Assembly (NCBI GenBank): GCA_017472685.1
Contig: JAFUOO010000013.1
Coordinates: 1 to 64,000, forward strand
Length of the DNA stretch: 64,000 nt
Reading direction: 5' to 3'
DNA from: Clostridia bacterium
Lineage (GTDB): Bacteria; Bacillota; Clostridia; UMGS1883
The notes beneath the pieces are model-generated. The model did no database searches. It was not told the DNA's origin and saw only the letters and a list, made by a program, of their open reading frames with translations. A program made the position numbers and the translations under genes. Positions 33,839 through 42,255 of the stretch are shown one piece after another. Position 1 is the first letter of the stretch; each line of letters starts with the position of its first letter.

Positions 33839-36334
33839 ATGGAAACTTTAATGATAATTGACGGAAACAGTATAATAAACAGAGCCTACTACGGAATAAG
33901 ACCTCTTTCCACAAAGGAGGGTATCCCCACAAATGGTATTTTCGGCTTTATGAATATTCTTTTAAAGCATCTTGAAGAGGTAAAGCCCGAATACCTCATG
34001 GTTGCCTTTGACCTTAAGGCGCCTACCTTCCGCCACAAGGAATACAGTGAGTATAAGGCTCAGCGAAAGGGCATGCCTGATGACTTGGCGGCACAGCTGC
34101 CTCATTTAAAGGAGCTCCTTTCTGCAATGAACATAAAACTGCTTTCTCAGGAAGGCTTTGAAGCTGACGACATTATCGGCACCGTTGCCCAGAGGTGCGA
34201 AAATGAAAGCGTGCGCTGTGTTATCGTAACAGGCGACAAGGACGATTTGCAGCTTGCAAGCGAAAAAACGCACATTCTTCTCACAACCACCCGGATGGGG
34301 CAGACAACCGTTGAAGATTTTGACGAAAAGGCATTTAAAGAAAAATATCACATTACGCCACGCGAATTTATCGACGTTAAGGCGCTTATGGGCGACAGCT
34401 CGGACAACATTCCCGGTGTGCCCGGCATAGGCGAAAAAACAGCCTTTACTCTTATTGAAAATTTCCACTCCTTAGAGGGTGTTTATGAAAATATCGACTC
34501 GGATATTATTAAAAAAGCCCAGCGCCAGAAGCTCATTGACGGCAAGGACAGTGCGTTTATGAGCCGTTATCTGGCAACAATTGTGCGCGACATGCCCCTT
34601 GAATTGGATTTTGAAGAGGCAAGACGCGGCGAATATAACACAGAGGCGCTCATAAAAAAGCTTGAGGAGCTTGAAATGAAAAAGCTCGCTGACAGACTTG
34701 GTGTGGAAGCTGTGAAGGAAACAGCGGAAGAGATTGAGGTAAAAAATGCCGATGCTTCTGTTATTGAAAGGTTCAAGGGTGAAGATAAGCTTTTCTTTAT
34801 CCTTGACGGCGAGTGTGCGGTGTTTCTTTGTGAAGGTGTATACACGGCAGAAGCTGCACTTCTTAAAGAGGTACTTGAAAATGAAAGCGTGGAAAAATAC
34901 ACGGTCGATTATAAAACAGTAAAGCATTTACTTTACTCAATGGGCATAAGCTTAAAGGGTAAGTATTACGATTTTGCCATTGCTCAGTATGTGCTCAACC
35001 CCTCTGAAAAAAGCTACGACCTGTCCTCCTTGTGCGATGATTTTGCCCTTGCGCCCAATGTTTCCAGCTTGCCGCAGCTTTATAAGGCACAGTTTGATAC
35101 AATAGTTGAGCGCGGGCAGGAAAAGCTGCTTTACGACATTGAGCTTCCCCTGTGCGAGGTTTTATACTCCATGGAAAATGCAGGCTTTCTTGTGAACAAA
35201 GAAGCTCTTTCGGCTTTCGGGAAAATGCTGGGTGAAAGACTTGCCGAACTGGAGGGTGCCATTTACTTTATGGCAGGGAAAGAATTTAACATCAATTCCA
35301 CAAAGCAACTGGGAGTTATCCTCTTTGAGGAAATGGGGCTTCCTGTTGTGAAAAAAACAAAAACAGGCTACTCCACCGACAGTGAGGTTTTAGATAAGCT
35401 TTCGGGTAAGCACGAAATTATTGACCTTATAAGTGAATACAGGGTGCTTATGAAATTAAAGTCCACCTATGCAGACGGACTTCTGCCCGTTATTGGTGAG
35501 GACGGACGAATTCATTCCACCTTTAACCAGACCGTTACACAAACAGGCAGATTAAGCTCCACAGAGCCCAATCTGCAGAACATTCCCACACGCACAAGCT
35601 TAGGCCGCGAAATAAGAAAAATGTTTGTTGCGAAGGACGGCTGCTCTCTTGTGGGTGCCGACTACTCCCAGATTGAACTCCGCGTGCTGGCGCATATTTC
35701 ACAAGATGAGAATATGACAGATGCATTTTTGCACGATATTGACATCCACCGCATGACAGCGTCTCAGGTTTTTAATGTGCCCGATTTTCTGGTTACGGAC
35801 GAAATGCGTTCCGCTGCAAAAACCGTCAATTTCGGTATCATTTACGGACAGGGCGATTTCGGCTTGAGCAAGGAACTGAAAATTTCCATAAAGAGTGCGA
35901 GAGCCTACATTGAAAGCTATTTTACAAAATATGAGGGTGTGCGCTCATACATGACGGAAACAATTGAAAAGGCAAAGGAAGAAGGCTTTGTTACAACCAT
36001 TTTCGGCAGACGCAGATATATTGACGAATTAAAGGCAAAAAACAGAAACCTTGTAGCCTTTGGAGAAAGATGCGCAATGAACACACCCATTCAGGGCTCT
36101 GCGGCAGACATTATAAAAATTGCTATGGTGAATGTGTATAACGCACTTAGCAAAGCGTGTCCCGACAGCCGTCTCGTTATGCAGGTGCACGACGAGCTTA
36201 TTGTTGAAGCACCCGAGAAGGATGTTGAAAAGGTAAAGGCAATATTGAAAGAGGAAATGGAAAACGCCGTAAAACTTAACGTTCCCCTTGTTGCAGAGGT
36301 GAAAATGGGTAGAAGTTGGTACGAGACAAAATAA
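33839..36334 (+). CDS. polA: DNA polymerase I
   Basis: 831-residue repair and Okazaki-fragment polymerase. The N-terminal 5' nuclease domain (about 1-290) has MIIDGNSIINRAYYG and GFEADDIIG. The central region (about 300-460) has the shape of a 3'-5' exonuclease but I do not see the Asp residues of ExoI, II or III (for example FILDGE, VDYKT), so proofreading is probably absent. The polymerase domain has motif A DYSQIELRVLA, motif B RSAAKTVNFGIIYG and motif C VHDELIVE. ATG 33839 follows TTGGAGTTG. Confidence 0.96.
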   Translation: METLMIIDGNSIINRAYYGIRPLSTKEGIPTNGIFGFMNILLKHLEEVKPEYLMVAFDLKAPTFRHKEYSEYKAQRKGMPDDLAAQLPHLKELLSAMNIKLLSQEGFEADDIIGTVAQRCENESVRCVIVTGDKDDLQLASEKTHILLTTTRMGQTTVEDFDEKAFKEKYHITPREFIDVKALMGDSSDNIPGVPGIGEKTAFTLIENFHSLEGVYENIDSDIIKKAQRQKLIDGKDSAFMSRYLATIVRDMPLELDFEEARRGEYNTEALIKKLEELEMKKLADRLGVEAVKETAEEIEVKNADASVIERFKGEDKLFFILDGECAVFLCEGVYTAEAALLKEVLENESVEKYTVDYKTVKHLLYSMGISLKGKYYDFAIAQYVLNPSEKSYDLSSLCDDFALAPNVSSLPQLYKAQFDTIVERGQEKLLYDIELPLCEVLYSMENAGFLVNKEALSAFGKMLGERLAELEGAIYFMAGKEFNINSTKQLGVILFEEMGLPVVKKTKTGYSTDSEVLDKLSGKHEIIDLISEYRVLMKLKSTYADGLLPVIGEDGRIHSTFNQTVTQTGRLSSTEPNLQNIPTRTSLGREIRKMFVAKDGCSLVGADYSQIELRVLAHISQDENMTDAFLHDIDIHRMTASQVFNVPDFLVTDEMRSAAKTVNFGIIYGQGDFGLSKELKISIKSARAYIESYFTKYEGVRSYMTETIEKAKEEGFVTTIFGRRRYIDELKAKNRNLVAFGERCAMNTPIQGSAADIIKIAMVNVYNALSKACPDSRLVMQVHDELIVEAPEKDVEKVKAILKEEMENAVKLNVPLVAEVKMGRSWYETK

Positions 36335-36339
36335 AATCC

Positions 36340-36426
36340 TTGGATTTTATTTTGTAGGGAAAAGGTAATAGGTAATAAGGAAAAGGTATGGTAAGAATTT
36401 TGCTTTGCAAAATTCTTTTGATTGGA
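36340..36426. repeat. modular intergenic repeat upstream of coaE
   Basis: The GGTAATAGGTAATAAGG tract (about 36365-36381) precedes an IR AGAATTTTG-CTTT-GCAAAATTCT near 36393-36416, then TTTTGATTGG. The same arrangement (AAGGTAATAAG then a hairpin ending TTTTGATT) is at 774-840. Confidence 0.6.
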
Positions 36427-36434
36427 GAGATATT

Positions 36435-37028
36435 ATGAAGGGTCAGTTGGTTTTAGGCATCACAGGCGGCTCGGGAAGCGGCAAAAGTCAGGTTTGTAAG
36501 CTTCTTGCGTCCATGGGTGCACATATAATAGATGCAGATGAAATAGGACATCAGGTAACAGCCAGGGGCGATGTTCTGCGCGAAATTGAGGTTGCCTTTG
36601 GCTCCGAGGTAATAAAGGAGGACGGCACCCTTAACCGTAAGGCACTGGGCGAGGTTGTGTTTTCGTCAAAGGAGGCGCTTGAAACTCTTAACGTTATTAC
36701 CCACAAAAAAATATACGACGAAATTGAGCTGCTTTTAAAGCAAGCGGGCAGCGATATTGTGGCAATAGATGCGGCAGTTTTAAAGCAGACACGCCTCAAG
36801 GAGCTGTGCGACTTTGTGGTTGCAGTTGTTGCACCTATCAACCAGAGAGTTCAGCGCATTATGCAGCGTGACGGACTTAACGAGCAAAGAGCCCTTGACC
36901 GCATAAATTCTCAACCCACCGATGCTCAGTACGCTCACGGCGTTGATTTCGTAATCCTCAACAACGGTAATGTAGAAAACCTCAACCGCAGGGTAATAGA
37001 GATTTTTGAAACCATCCGCGACGAATAA
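36435..37028 (+). CDS. coaE: dephospho-CoA kinase
   Basis: Last step of CoA synthesis: phosphorylates the 3' hydroxyl of dephospho-CoA with ATP. The Walker A GITGGSGSGKS, DADEIGH and QRDGLNEQRALDRI regions are typical. 197 residues from ATG 36435 (GGAGAGA upstream); a GTG-free longer frame to 36405 lacks a ribosome site and lies in the repeat. It may be transcribed with polA or from its own promoter. It fits with panBCD later in the window. Confidence 0.94.
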   Translation: MKGQLVLGITGGSGSGKSQVCKLLASMGAHIIDADEIGHQVTARGDVLREIEVAFGSEVIKEDGTLNRKALGEVVFSSKEALETLNVITHKKIYDEIELLLKQAGSDIVAIDAAVLKQTRLKELCDFVVAVVAPINQRVQRIMQRDGLNEQRALDRINSQPTDAQYAHGVDFVILNNGNVENLNRRVIEIFETIRDE

Positions 37029-37097
37029 TCGGAAATTTTCACTCATCCTGCGCGTTTTTCGCAATTTATCACTGATTACAGGGAAAGGACTGACGCA

Positions 37098-37643
37098 ATG
37101 AAATTAATACGGAGCATTGTGAGCACGCTGCTTGTTATTGTTGTTATCATAGCTGCAGTTTACGGTGCGTACAGGCTTTTTCCTTTAAGATATCTGTACG
37201 AAGTGCGGCAATCGGCAGATGAAATGGGCGTTGACAGGTTTTTGGTAGCTGCACTTATAAAGGCTGAAAGCAATTTTAATGTAGATGCCATCTCCCGTGC
37301 CGATGCAAAGGGTGTCATGCAGCTTACAGACGAAACAGCGCAGTTCTGTGCAGAAAAGCTGGGAATGGAACTCAAGGAGGGAGATATTTATTCCCCGGCA
37401 GTCAACATACGACTGGGAACGTTCTACCTTGGGCGCATGCTTACGCTCTTCAATGGCGACGAAAACTTAGCAGTTGCGGCATATAACGCAGGCGAGGGCA
37501 GGGTGCGCGAATGGCTTAAGGACCCAACCCTTTCAACGGATGGGGAAAGCCTTGATGTTATCCCCTATGAGGAAACAAGGCGGCACGTTGAAAAAATAGC
37601 CACGTACAAGAAGATATACAAGCTGTTATATCCAAATATATAA
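37098..37643 (+). CDS. membrane-anchored lytic transglycosylase (SLT domain)
   Basis: 181-residue murein-cleaving enzyme that forms 1,6-anhydro sugars. One N-terminal membrane segment (about 7-27) then an SLT domain: ALIKAESNF with catalytic Glu57, AKGVMQLTDETA and AAYNAGEGRV motifs. It resembles the small YjbJ/CwlQ-type SLT domain proteins of Bacillota. ATG 37098 follows GGGAAAGGA. It is convergent with the next gene, with a shared terminator. The enzyme may act in wall turnover or germination. Confidence 0.93.
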   Translation: MKLIRSIVSTLLVIVVIIAAVYGAYRLFPLRYLYEVRQSADEMGVDRFLVAALIKAESNFNVDAISRADAKGVMQLTDETAQFCAEKLGMELKEGDIYSPAVNIRLGTFYLGRMLTLFNGDENLAVAAYNAGEGRVREWLKDPTLSTDGESLDVIPYEETRRHVEKIATYKKIYKLLYPNI

Positions 37644-37646
37644 TAC

Positions 37647-37676
37647 AAAAAAAGCACGCCAAAAGGCGTGCTTTTA
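37647..37676. terminator. bidirectional terminator
   Basis: AAAAGCACGCC with GGCGTGCTTTT, loop AAAA; it ends both the SLT gene (plus) and the unknown gene (minus). Confidence 0.92.
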
Positions 37677-38339
37677 AAATTTCAGTATATAGCTGTCGCA
37701 GAGCGGTGCAAGAGAATTGCCTTTAAAGGCAAACGCCTTTGCATAGCTCACATTTTCGCAATTACAGCTTAAGGGCTCCGTGGGGTCAATATGTGCGTGA
37801 AGAAGCGTGCCGTCACTATCAAAAAAGCCCACATAAATGCGCGCATCCTCAGGCATGTGCACATGGTGCACCAAAACCTCGGTCTTAGCTCCGCTTAATG
37901 TTATAACAGGGGTTGTAATGCCGAACAAAAACCTTTTTACGGTAATGTAAATAGGCATAAATTCTTCTGTTATAATTCCGTCCATAGCCGCTGTTACAGA
38001 CTCGGGATAAGCCTTTGCAAGGGCGTCTCTGACTTTAAGGTTTTTCCTTGCTCTGAAAGCTTCTTTAAAAGCAACAAACATTAAATCGTCAAAGTTTTCC
38101 TCGGTGAGTTCAACGTTTTGCTCTAAAACTTCGCTCTCAACACTTTTTACAAAAGTCATGAGCTGATTGTCTGTTATTCCCAAATCCTTGATTTTGTTTA
38201 TAAAATCCGGGTAAAGGGTGTAACACTCGTTATATGCCCCTTCCTCGTCATAATCCGTCTGAGCTGTAACAGGGAAAGCGGAATATATAATTGTTAATGA
38301 TAATATGAAAGAAATTATACGTTTAATCTTAATCACCAT
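37674..38339 (-). CDS. unrecognised secreted protein (221 aa)
   Basis: ATG 38339 gives 221 residues with a signal peptide (KIKRIISFILSLTIIYSAF, cleavage after VTA or so). The mature part has a helical, Glu-rich first half and a beta-type second half ending around HVHMPEDARIYVGFFDSDG. I do not know a family. The ribosome site is weak (GGGATGGTG), so the start is uncertain; a longer frame to 38447 overlaps the rpmB terminator. Surface or wall function is inferred from the signal and the neighbouring SLT gene only. Confidence 0.65.
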   Translation of the reverse strand: MVIKIKRIISFILSLTIIYSAFPVTAQTDYDEEGAYNECYTLYPDFINKIKDLGITDNQLMTFVKSVESEVLEQNVELTEENFDDLMFVAFKEAFRARKNLKVRDALAKAYPESVTAAMDGIITEEFMPIYITVKRFLFGITTPVITLSGAKTEVLVHHVHMPEDARIYVGFFDSDGTLLHAHIDPTEPLSCNCENVSYAKAFAFKGNSLAPLCDSYILKF

Positions 38340-38346
38340 CCCAACA

Positions 38347-38376
38347 AAAAAGCGAGAGGTTTTCCTCTCGCTTTCT
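38347..38376 (-). terminator. rpmB terminator
   Basis: AAAGCGAGAGG with CCTCTCGCTTT, loop AAAA on the minus strand, followed by T residues. Confidence 0.9.
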
Positions 38377-38401
38377 GTTTTCTCTCTCAAATTCGCCTTC
38401 A

Positions 38402-38590
38402 TTAGATAGCGCGAACGATCTTTCCGCTGCGAAGGCAACGGCTGCATACATGGAGAGTCTTGGGAGTACCGTTTACAAGGGCCTTTACTGTTCTTACGTT
38501 AGCCTTCCATGTTCTGTTAGAACGACGGTGAGAGTGGCTCACCTGGATGCCGAATGTAACACCCTTACCGCATACATCACACTTTGCCAT
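38402..38590 (-). CDS. rpmB: 50S ribosomal protein L28
   Basis: 62-residue large-subunit protein. Starts MAKCDVCGKG with the SHSHRRSNRTWKANVR core. Four zinc-binding Cys are likely, in CDVC and CSRC motifs, so this is the Zn+ (C+) form. ATG 38590 follows AAGGAGGT; a longer frame exists but overlaps this site. It is a monocistronic gene with its own promoter (38674-38702). Confidence 0.96.
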   Translation of the reverse strand: MAKCDVCGKGVTFGIQVSHSHRRSNRTWKANVRTVKALVNGTPKTLHVCSRCLRSGKIVRAI

Positions 38591-38673
38591 ACCAATAAAC
38601 CTCCTTAGCCAAAAGTCATAAATTAAGTCCTGTGCGGGGGCACAAAGACCGATTATCAATTAATGCATTGCCT

Positions 38674-38702
38674 ATTGTAGCAAAGAAAAACAGAAAATGC
38701 AA
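38674..38702 (-). promoter_or_regulatory. rpmB promoter
   Basis: On the minus strand TTGCAT (38702-38697), 17-nt spacer, TACAAT (38679-38674). Confidence 0.85.
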
Positions 38703-38735
38703 GAGTTTTTTTAAAATTTTTCAAAAAATATTTTA

Positions 38736-38792
38736 TTTTACCCTTTTATGGGGGTAAAACTCCTTGACGGATGGGGAAATTGGGTTTATAAT
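38736..38792 (+). promoter_or_regulatory. leuC promoter with upstream palindrome
   Basis: TTGACG (38764-38769), 17-nt spacer, TATAAT (38787-38792). An 8-bp inverted repeat TTTTACCC...GGGTAAAA (38736-38743 and 38752-38759) lies just before the -35 and might be an operator; the regulator is unknown. I see no T-box. Confidence 0.75.
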
Positions 38793-38842
38793 AGCATAAA
38801 TATACTATTAATAAGTAGAAAAATTTTAGGAGGTTTATATAT

Positions 38843-40102
38843 ATGGCACAGACAATGACACAGAAAATACTTGCTCACAAGGCAGGGCTTGATTCTGTAA
38901 AAGCGGGCGATTTGGTTTTAATCAACCTTGACCTTGCCATGGCAAACGACGTAACGGGTCCCGTTGCGGTAAATGTTTTTGAAAAGGGCAATCTCACAAT
39001 TTCTGACCCCGATAAGGTTTGCTTTGTTCTCGACCACTTTACACCCACAAAGGACATAAAGAGCGCGCAGAACTGCAAGCAGGTGAGAGAGTTCAGTGAA
39101 AAGCACGGCATCAAAAAGTTTTTTGAAGGCGGCTGCGCAGGTGTAGAGCACGCACTTTTACCCGAGATGGGCATTGTTAAAGCGGGCGATGCTGTTATCG
39201 GTGCAGACAGCCACACTTGTACATACGGCGCACTTAACGCATTTTCTACAGGCGTTGGCTCAACTGACATGGCTATCGGTATGAGCAAGGCAAAGGCGTG
39301 GATGAAGGTGCCCTCTGCTATAGGCTTTAACCTTAAGGGCAGCTTTAAGAAGGGCGTTTCCGGCAAGGACCTTATCTTATATATTATTGCAAAAATCGGC
39401 GTTGACGGCGCGCTTTACAAGTCTATGGAATTTTTCGGCGACGGTGTGAGCGCTCTCACAATGGACGATAGGTTCACAATTGCAAACATGGCAATTGAAG
39501 CAGGCGGCAAGAACGGCATTTTTGTTGCAGACGAAAAAACAATTGCATACATGGAAGAAGCAGGCGTTAAGGAATACACAACTTATACTCCCGACAGTGA
39601 TGCTCCCTATGAATATGTTATGGACATTGAGCTTAGTGAAGTGCCCTACATGGTAGCATTCCCTCATCTTCCCAGTAACGGCAAAACAGCCGAGGAAGCA
39701 GAAGCACTTAGTGTAAAGCTCGACCAGGTTGTAATAGGCAGCTGTACAAACGGCAGAATTACTGACCTTCGCATTGCCGCTGAAGTATTGAAGGGCAAGA
39801 AGGTTAAGGACAACCTCCGCGTTATTGTTATTCCTGCAACTCCCAAGATTTATAAGGAAGCTTTAAATGAAGGTCTTCTTAACATTTTCATGGATGCAGG
39901 CTGTATTGTATCTCCTCCCACCTGCGGTCCCTGCCTTGGCGGTCATATGGGCATCTTAGCTGACGGTGAGAGAGCAATTGCCACAACTAACCGCAACTTT
40001 GTAGGCAGAATGGGTCACGTGGACAGCGAGGTTTACCTTGCATCACCCCGTGTTGCGGCAGAAAGCGCACTTACAGGCTACATCACAGCTCCCAAGAACT
40101 GA
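38843..40102 (+). CDS. leuC: 3-isopropylmalate dehydratase large subunit
   Basis: Interconverts 2- and 3-isopropylmalate in leucine synthesis, with LeuD. 419 residues, HACN-type size. Fe-S ligands are likely Cys301 (GSCTNGR) and Cys361/Cys364 (PTCGPCLGG); [11 protein letters not shown] is the active-site loop. A homoaconitase role cannot be ruled out by sequence alone, but leuD and leuB follow. AGGAGG is 10-11 nt before ATG 38843. First gene of leuCDB; leuA is not in the window. Confidence 0.93.
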   Translation: MAQTMTQKILAHKAGLDSVKAGDLVLINLDLAMANDVTGPVAVNVFEKGNLTISDPDKVCFVLDHFTPTKDIKSAQNCKQVREFSEKHGIKKFFEGGCAGVEHALLPEMGIVKAGDAVIGADSHTCTYGALNAFSTGVGSTDMAIGMSKAKAWMKVPSAIGFNLKGSFKKGVSGKDLILYIIAKIGVDGALYKSMEFFGDGVSALTMDDRFTIANMAIEAGGKNGIFVADEKTIAYMEEAGVKEYTTYTPDSDAPYEYVMDIELSEVPYMVAFPHLPSNGKTAEEAEALSVKLDQVVIGSCTNGRITDLRIAAEVLKGKKVKDNLRVIVIPATPKIYKEALNEGLLNIFMDAGCIVSPPTCGPCLGGHMGILADGERAIATTNRNFVGRMGHVDSEVYLASPRVAAESALTGYITAPKN

Positions 40103-40117
40103 TAGGAGGAAAATATC

Positions 40118-40606
40118 ATGAACGTAAAAGGTAATGTTTTTAAATATGGCGATAACGTTGATACAGACGTTATCATCCCTGCAAGATATCTTAATACTTC
40201 CGTAGAAAAAGAGCTTGCAGCACACTGTATGGAGGATATCGATAAAACCTTTGTTACAAAGGTAGCTAATGGCGACATTATGATTGGCGGCTGGAACTTT
40301 GGCTGCGGCTCCTCCCGTGAGCATGCTCCCATTGCCATCAAGGCGAGCGGTATTGACCTTATTATCGCAAAGAGCTTTGCGCGCATTTTCTACCGCAACA
40401 GTATCAACATTGGTCTTCCTATCTTAGAAAGCGAAGAGTGTGTTAACGATGCAGAAGCGGGCGATATTATCTCTGCGGACCTTTCAAAGGGTATCATCAG
40501 AAACGAAACAAAGGGCAAGGAATACACTACAACACCCTTCCCCGAATTTATTCAGGAAATTGTAGAATGCGGCGGCTTAGTTGGCTACGCACAGCAGAAG
40601 CTGTAA
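40118..40606 (+). CDS. leuD: 3-isopropylmalate dehydratase small subunit
   Basis: 162-residue swivel-domain partner of LeuC. It starts with [24 protein letters not shown] and has the [13 protein letters not shown] motif for substrate binding. ATG 40118 follows AGGAGGAAA. It is 15 nt after leuC. The short form (no fused large subunit) matches the LeuC length. A repeat module lies between it and leuB. Confidence 0.94.
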   Translation: MNVKGNVFKYGDNVDTDVIIPARYLNTSVEKELAAHCMEDIDKTFVTKVANGDIMIGGWNFGCGSSREHAPIAIKASGIDLIIAKSFARIFYRNSINIGLPILESEECVNDAEAGDIISADLSKGIIRNETKGKEYTTTPFPEFIQEIVECGGLVGYAQQKL

Positions 40607-40680
40607 TTAATGCAGAATGCAGAATGCAAAGTGCAGAATTAAGGAGCAAATTTTGTTATACAAAATTTGTTGGAACGAAA
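40607..40680. repeat. modular intergenic repeat between leuD and leuB
   Basis: Tandem GCAGAAT-like units (TGCAGAATGCAGAATGC, near 40613-40629) run into TGCAGAATTAAGG, then a hairpin CAAATTTTG-TTATA-CAAAATTTG. The layout (tandem tract then AT-rich hairpin) parallels the repeats at 774-840 and 36350-36426. Confidence 0.6.
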
Positions 40681-40690
40681 GGTGATTAAT

Positions 40691-41749
40691 ATGATTAAAA
40701 ATATAGCAGTTATTCCCGGTGACGGTATCGGTCCCGAGGTTGTATGTGAAACAATAAAGGTGCTGGACAAGGTTGCCGAAAAGTTCGGTCACGAGTTCAA
40801 GTACGAATATCTTCTTGCAGGCGGCTGCTCCATTGACGAATACGGCAAGCCCCTCACAGAGGAAACCCTTGAAAGAGCAAGGAAATCAGACAGTGTACTT
40901 CTGGGTGCTGTTGGCGGTCCCAAGTGGGAAAACATTCCCGGCATCCGTCCCGAACAGGCACTTTTAGGTCTTCGCGGCGGCTTGGGTCTTTATGCAAATC
41001 TGCGTCCTGCAGTTATGTACAAGGAATTAAGCGAGGCATCCCCCTTAAAGAGCGAAATTATCGGTGACGGCATCGACATTATGATTGTACGTGAATTAAC
41101 AGGCGGTATCTATTTCGGCGAAAGCGGCAGAAACGAAGCAGGCGACTGGGCATACGACACAGAAAGCTACTCCAAAAAAGAGGTTGAACGCCTTCTCATT
41201 CACGCTTTTGAAATTGCAATGAAGAGAAATAAGCACGTTACAGTTGTAGACAAGGCAAACGTGCTCGAATCCTCTCGCCTCTGGCGCGAGGTTACACGTG
41301 AGGTTGCACCTAAATATCCTGAAGTAGCAGTTGACTACCTTTATGTTGACAACGCATCCATGCAGCTTGTACGCAATCCCCGTCAGTTTGACGTTATTGC
41401 AACAAGCAATATTTTCGGTGACATTTTATCCGACGAAGCAAGCCAGATTACAGGCTCCATCGGCATGCTCCCCTCAGCATCCTTGGGTGAGGGCACCTTT
41501 GGCATGTATGAGCCCGTGCACGGCTCCGCTCCCGACATTGCAGGGGAAAACAAGGCTAACCCCTTAGCTACAATTCTCTCCGGTGCTATGATGCTCCGCT
41601 ACTCCTTCGGCATGCAAAAAGAAGCTGACTGCATCGAAAATGCAGTAGCAAAGGTTTTAGAGGACGGTATCCGCACAGGCGATATCGCAGGCGGTATGGA
41701 TTTTGTTGGCTGCAAAGAAATGGGCGACGCCGTAGTTGAAAGATTATGA
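40691..41749 (+). CDS. leuB: 3-isopropylmalate dehydrogenase
   Basis: NAD-dependent oxidative decarboxylation of 3-isopropylmalate to 2-oxoisocaproate. 352 residues. [41 protein letters not shown] and [22 protein letters not shown] match the family. ATG 40691 follows GAAAGGTGA; TTG at 40667 lies in the repeat and is rejected. The stop overlaps the next gene by 4 nt. Confidence 0.96.
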   Translation: MIKNIAVIPGDGIGPEVVCETIKVLDKVAEKFGHEFKYEYLLAGGCSIDEYGKPLTEETLERARKSDSVLLGAVGGPKWENIPGIRPEQALLGLRGGLGLYANLRPAVMYKELSEASPLKSEIIGDGIDIMIVRELTGGIYFGESGRNEAGDWAYDTESYSKKEVERLLIHAFEIAMKRNKHVTVVDKANVLESSRLWREVTREVAPKYPEVAVDYLYVDNASMQLVRNPRQFDVIATSNIFGDILSDEASQITGSIGMLPSASLGEGTFGMYEPVHGSAPDIAGENKANPLATILSGAMMLRYSFGMQKEADCIENAVAKVLEDGIRTGDIAGGMDFVGCKEMGDAVVERL

Positions 41750-42255
41750 TGAAAAATTTTTACCCCGACCTTTATGTGGAAAATATAAGCTGTATCACTG
41801 CCTCCATGCTCAGTAAAATGGGTATGGAGGCTGTGGTGCTTGATGTGGACAATACATTAGTACCCCATAATGACCCCAATCCCACCGAGGAAGTGAACAG
41901 CTTTTTGTCGGATATGCGTGAGGGAAACATTAAAATATGTGTTGTTTCGAATAACACATATGAACGTGTAAAGCCCTTCTGTGACAGAATAGGGATTGAA
42001 TATTTTGTGCACGACGCATTGAAGCCCCGCGCCTACGGCTATTTAAAGGCGGCAGAAATTATGGGCGTTGAAGCTGACAAAACAGCAGGCATCGGCGACC
42101 AGATTTTCACGGATGTGTGGGGCGGAAACAGAGCGGGCTGCTACACAATACTTTTAAAGCCCATCGACATTTCCGCTGAAAACCCCTTTATAAAATTTAA
42201 AAGGCTTTTGGAAAAGCCTTTCTTAAAGAAAATCAAAAGAAGTGATTGTAAATGA
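41746..42255 (+). CDS. yqeG: YqeG-type HAD phosphatase
   Basis: 169-residue HAD IIIA phosphatase of the YqeG family. [14 protein letters not shown] carries the nucleophile and the general acid Asp; KPRAYGYL and [17 protein letters not shown] are motifs III and IV. YqeG sits near aroE in B. subtilis (yqeG-yqeH-aroD), and here yqeH is missing. Its natural substrate is not certain; a phosphatidylglycerophosphate phosphatase role is claimed for relatives. It overlaps leuB and the next gene by 4 nt each. Confidence 0.9.
   Translation: MMKNFYPDLYVENISCITASMLSKMGMEAVVLDVDNTLVPHNDPNPTEEVNSFLSDMREGNIKICVVSNNTYERVKPFCDRIGIEYFVHDALKPRAYGYLKAAEIMGVEADKTAGIGDQIFTDVWGGNRAGCYTILLKPIDISAENPFIKFKRLLEKPFLKKIKRSDCK

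Noticed and set aside
38660..38842. A T-box or leader peptide upstream of leuC
   Set aside because: The gap is too short for a full T-box after the -10, and it contains no run of leucine codons.
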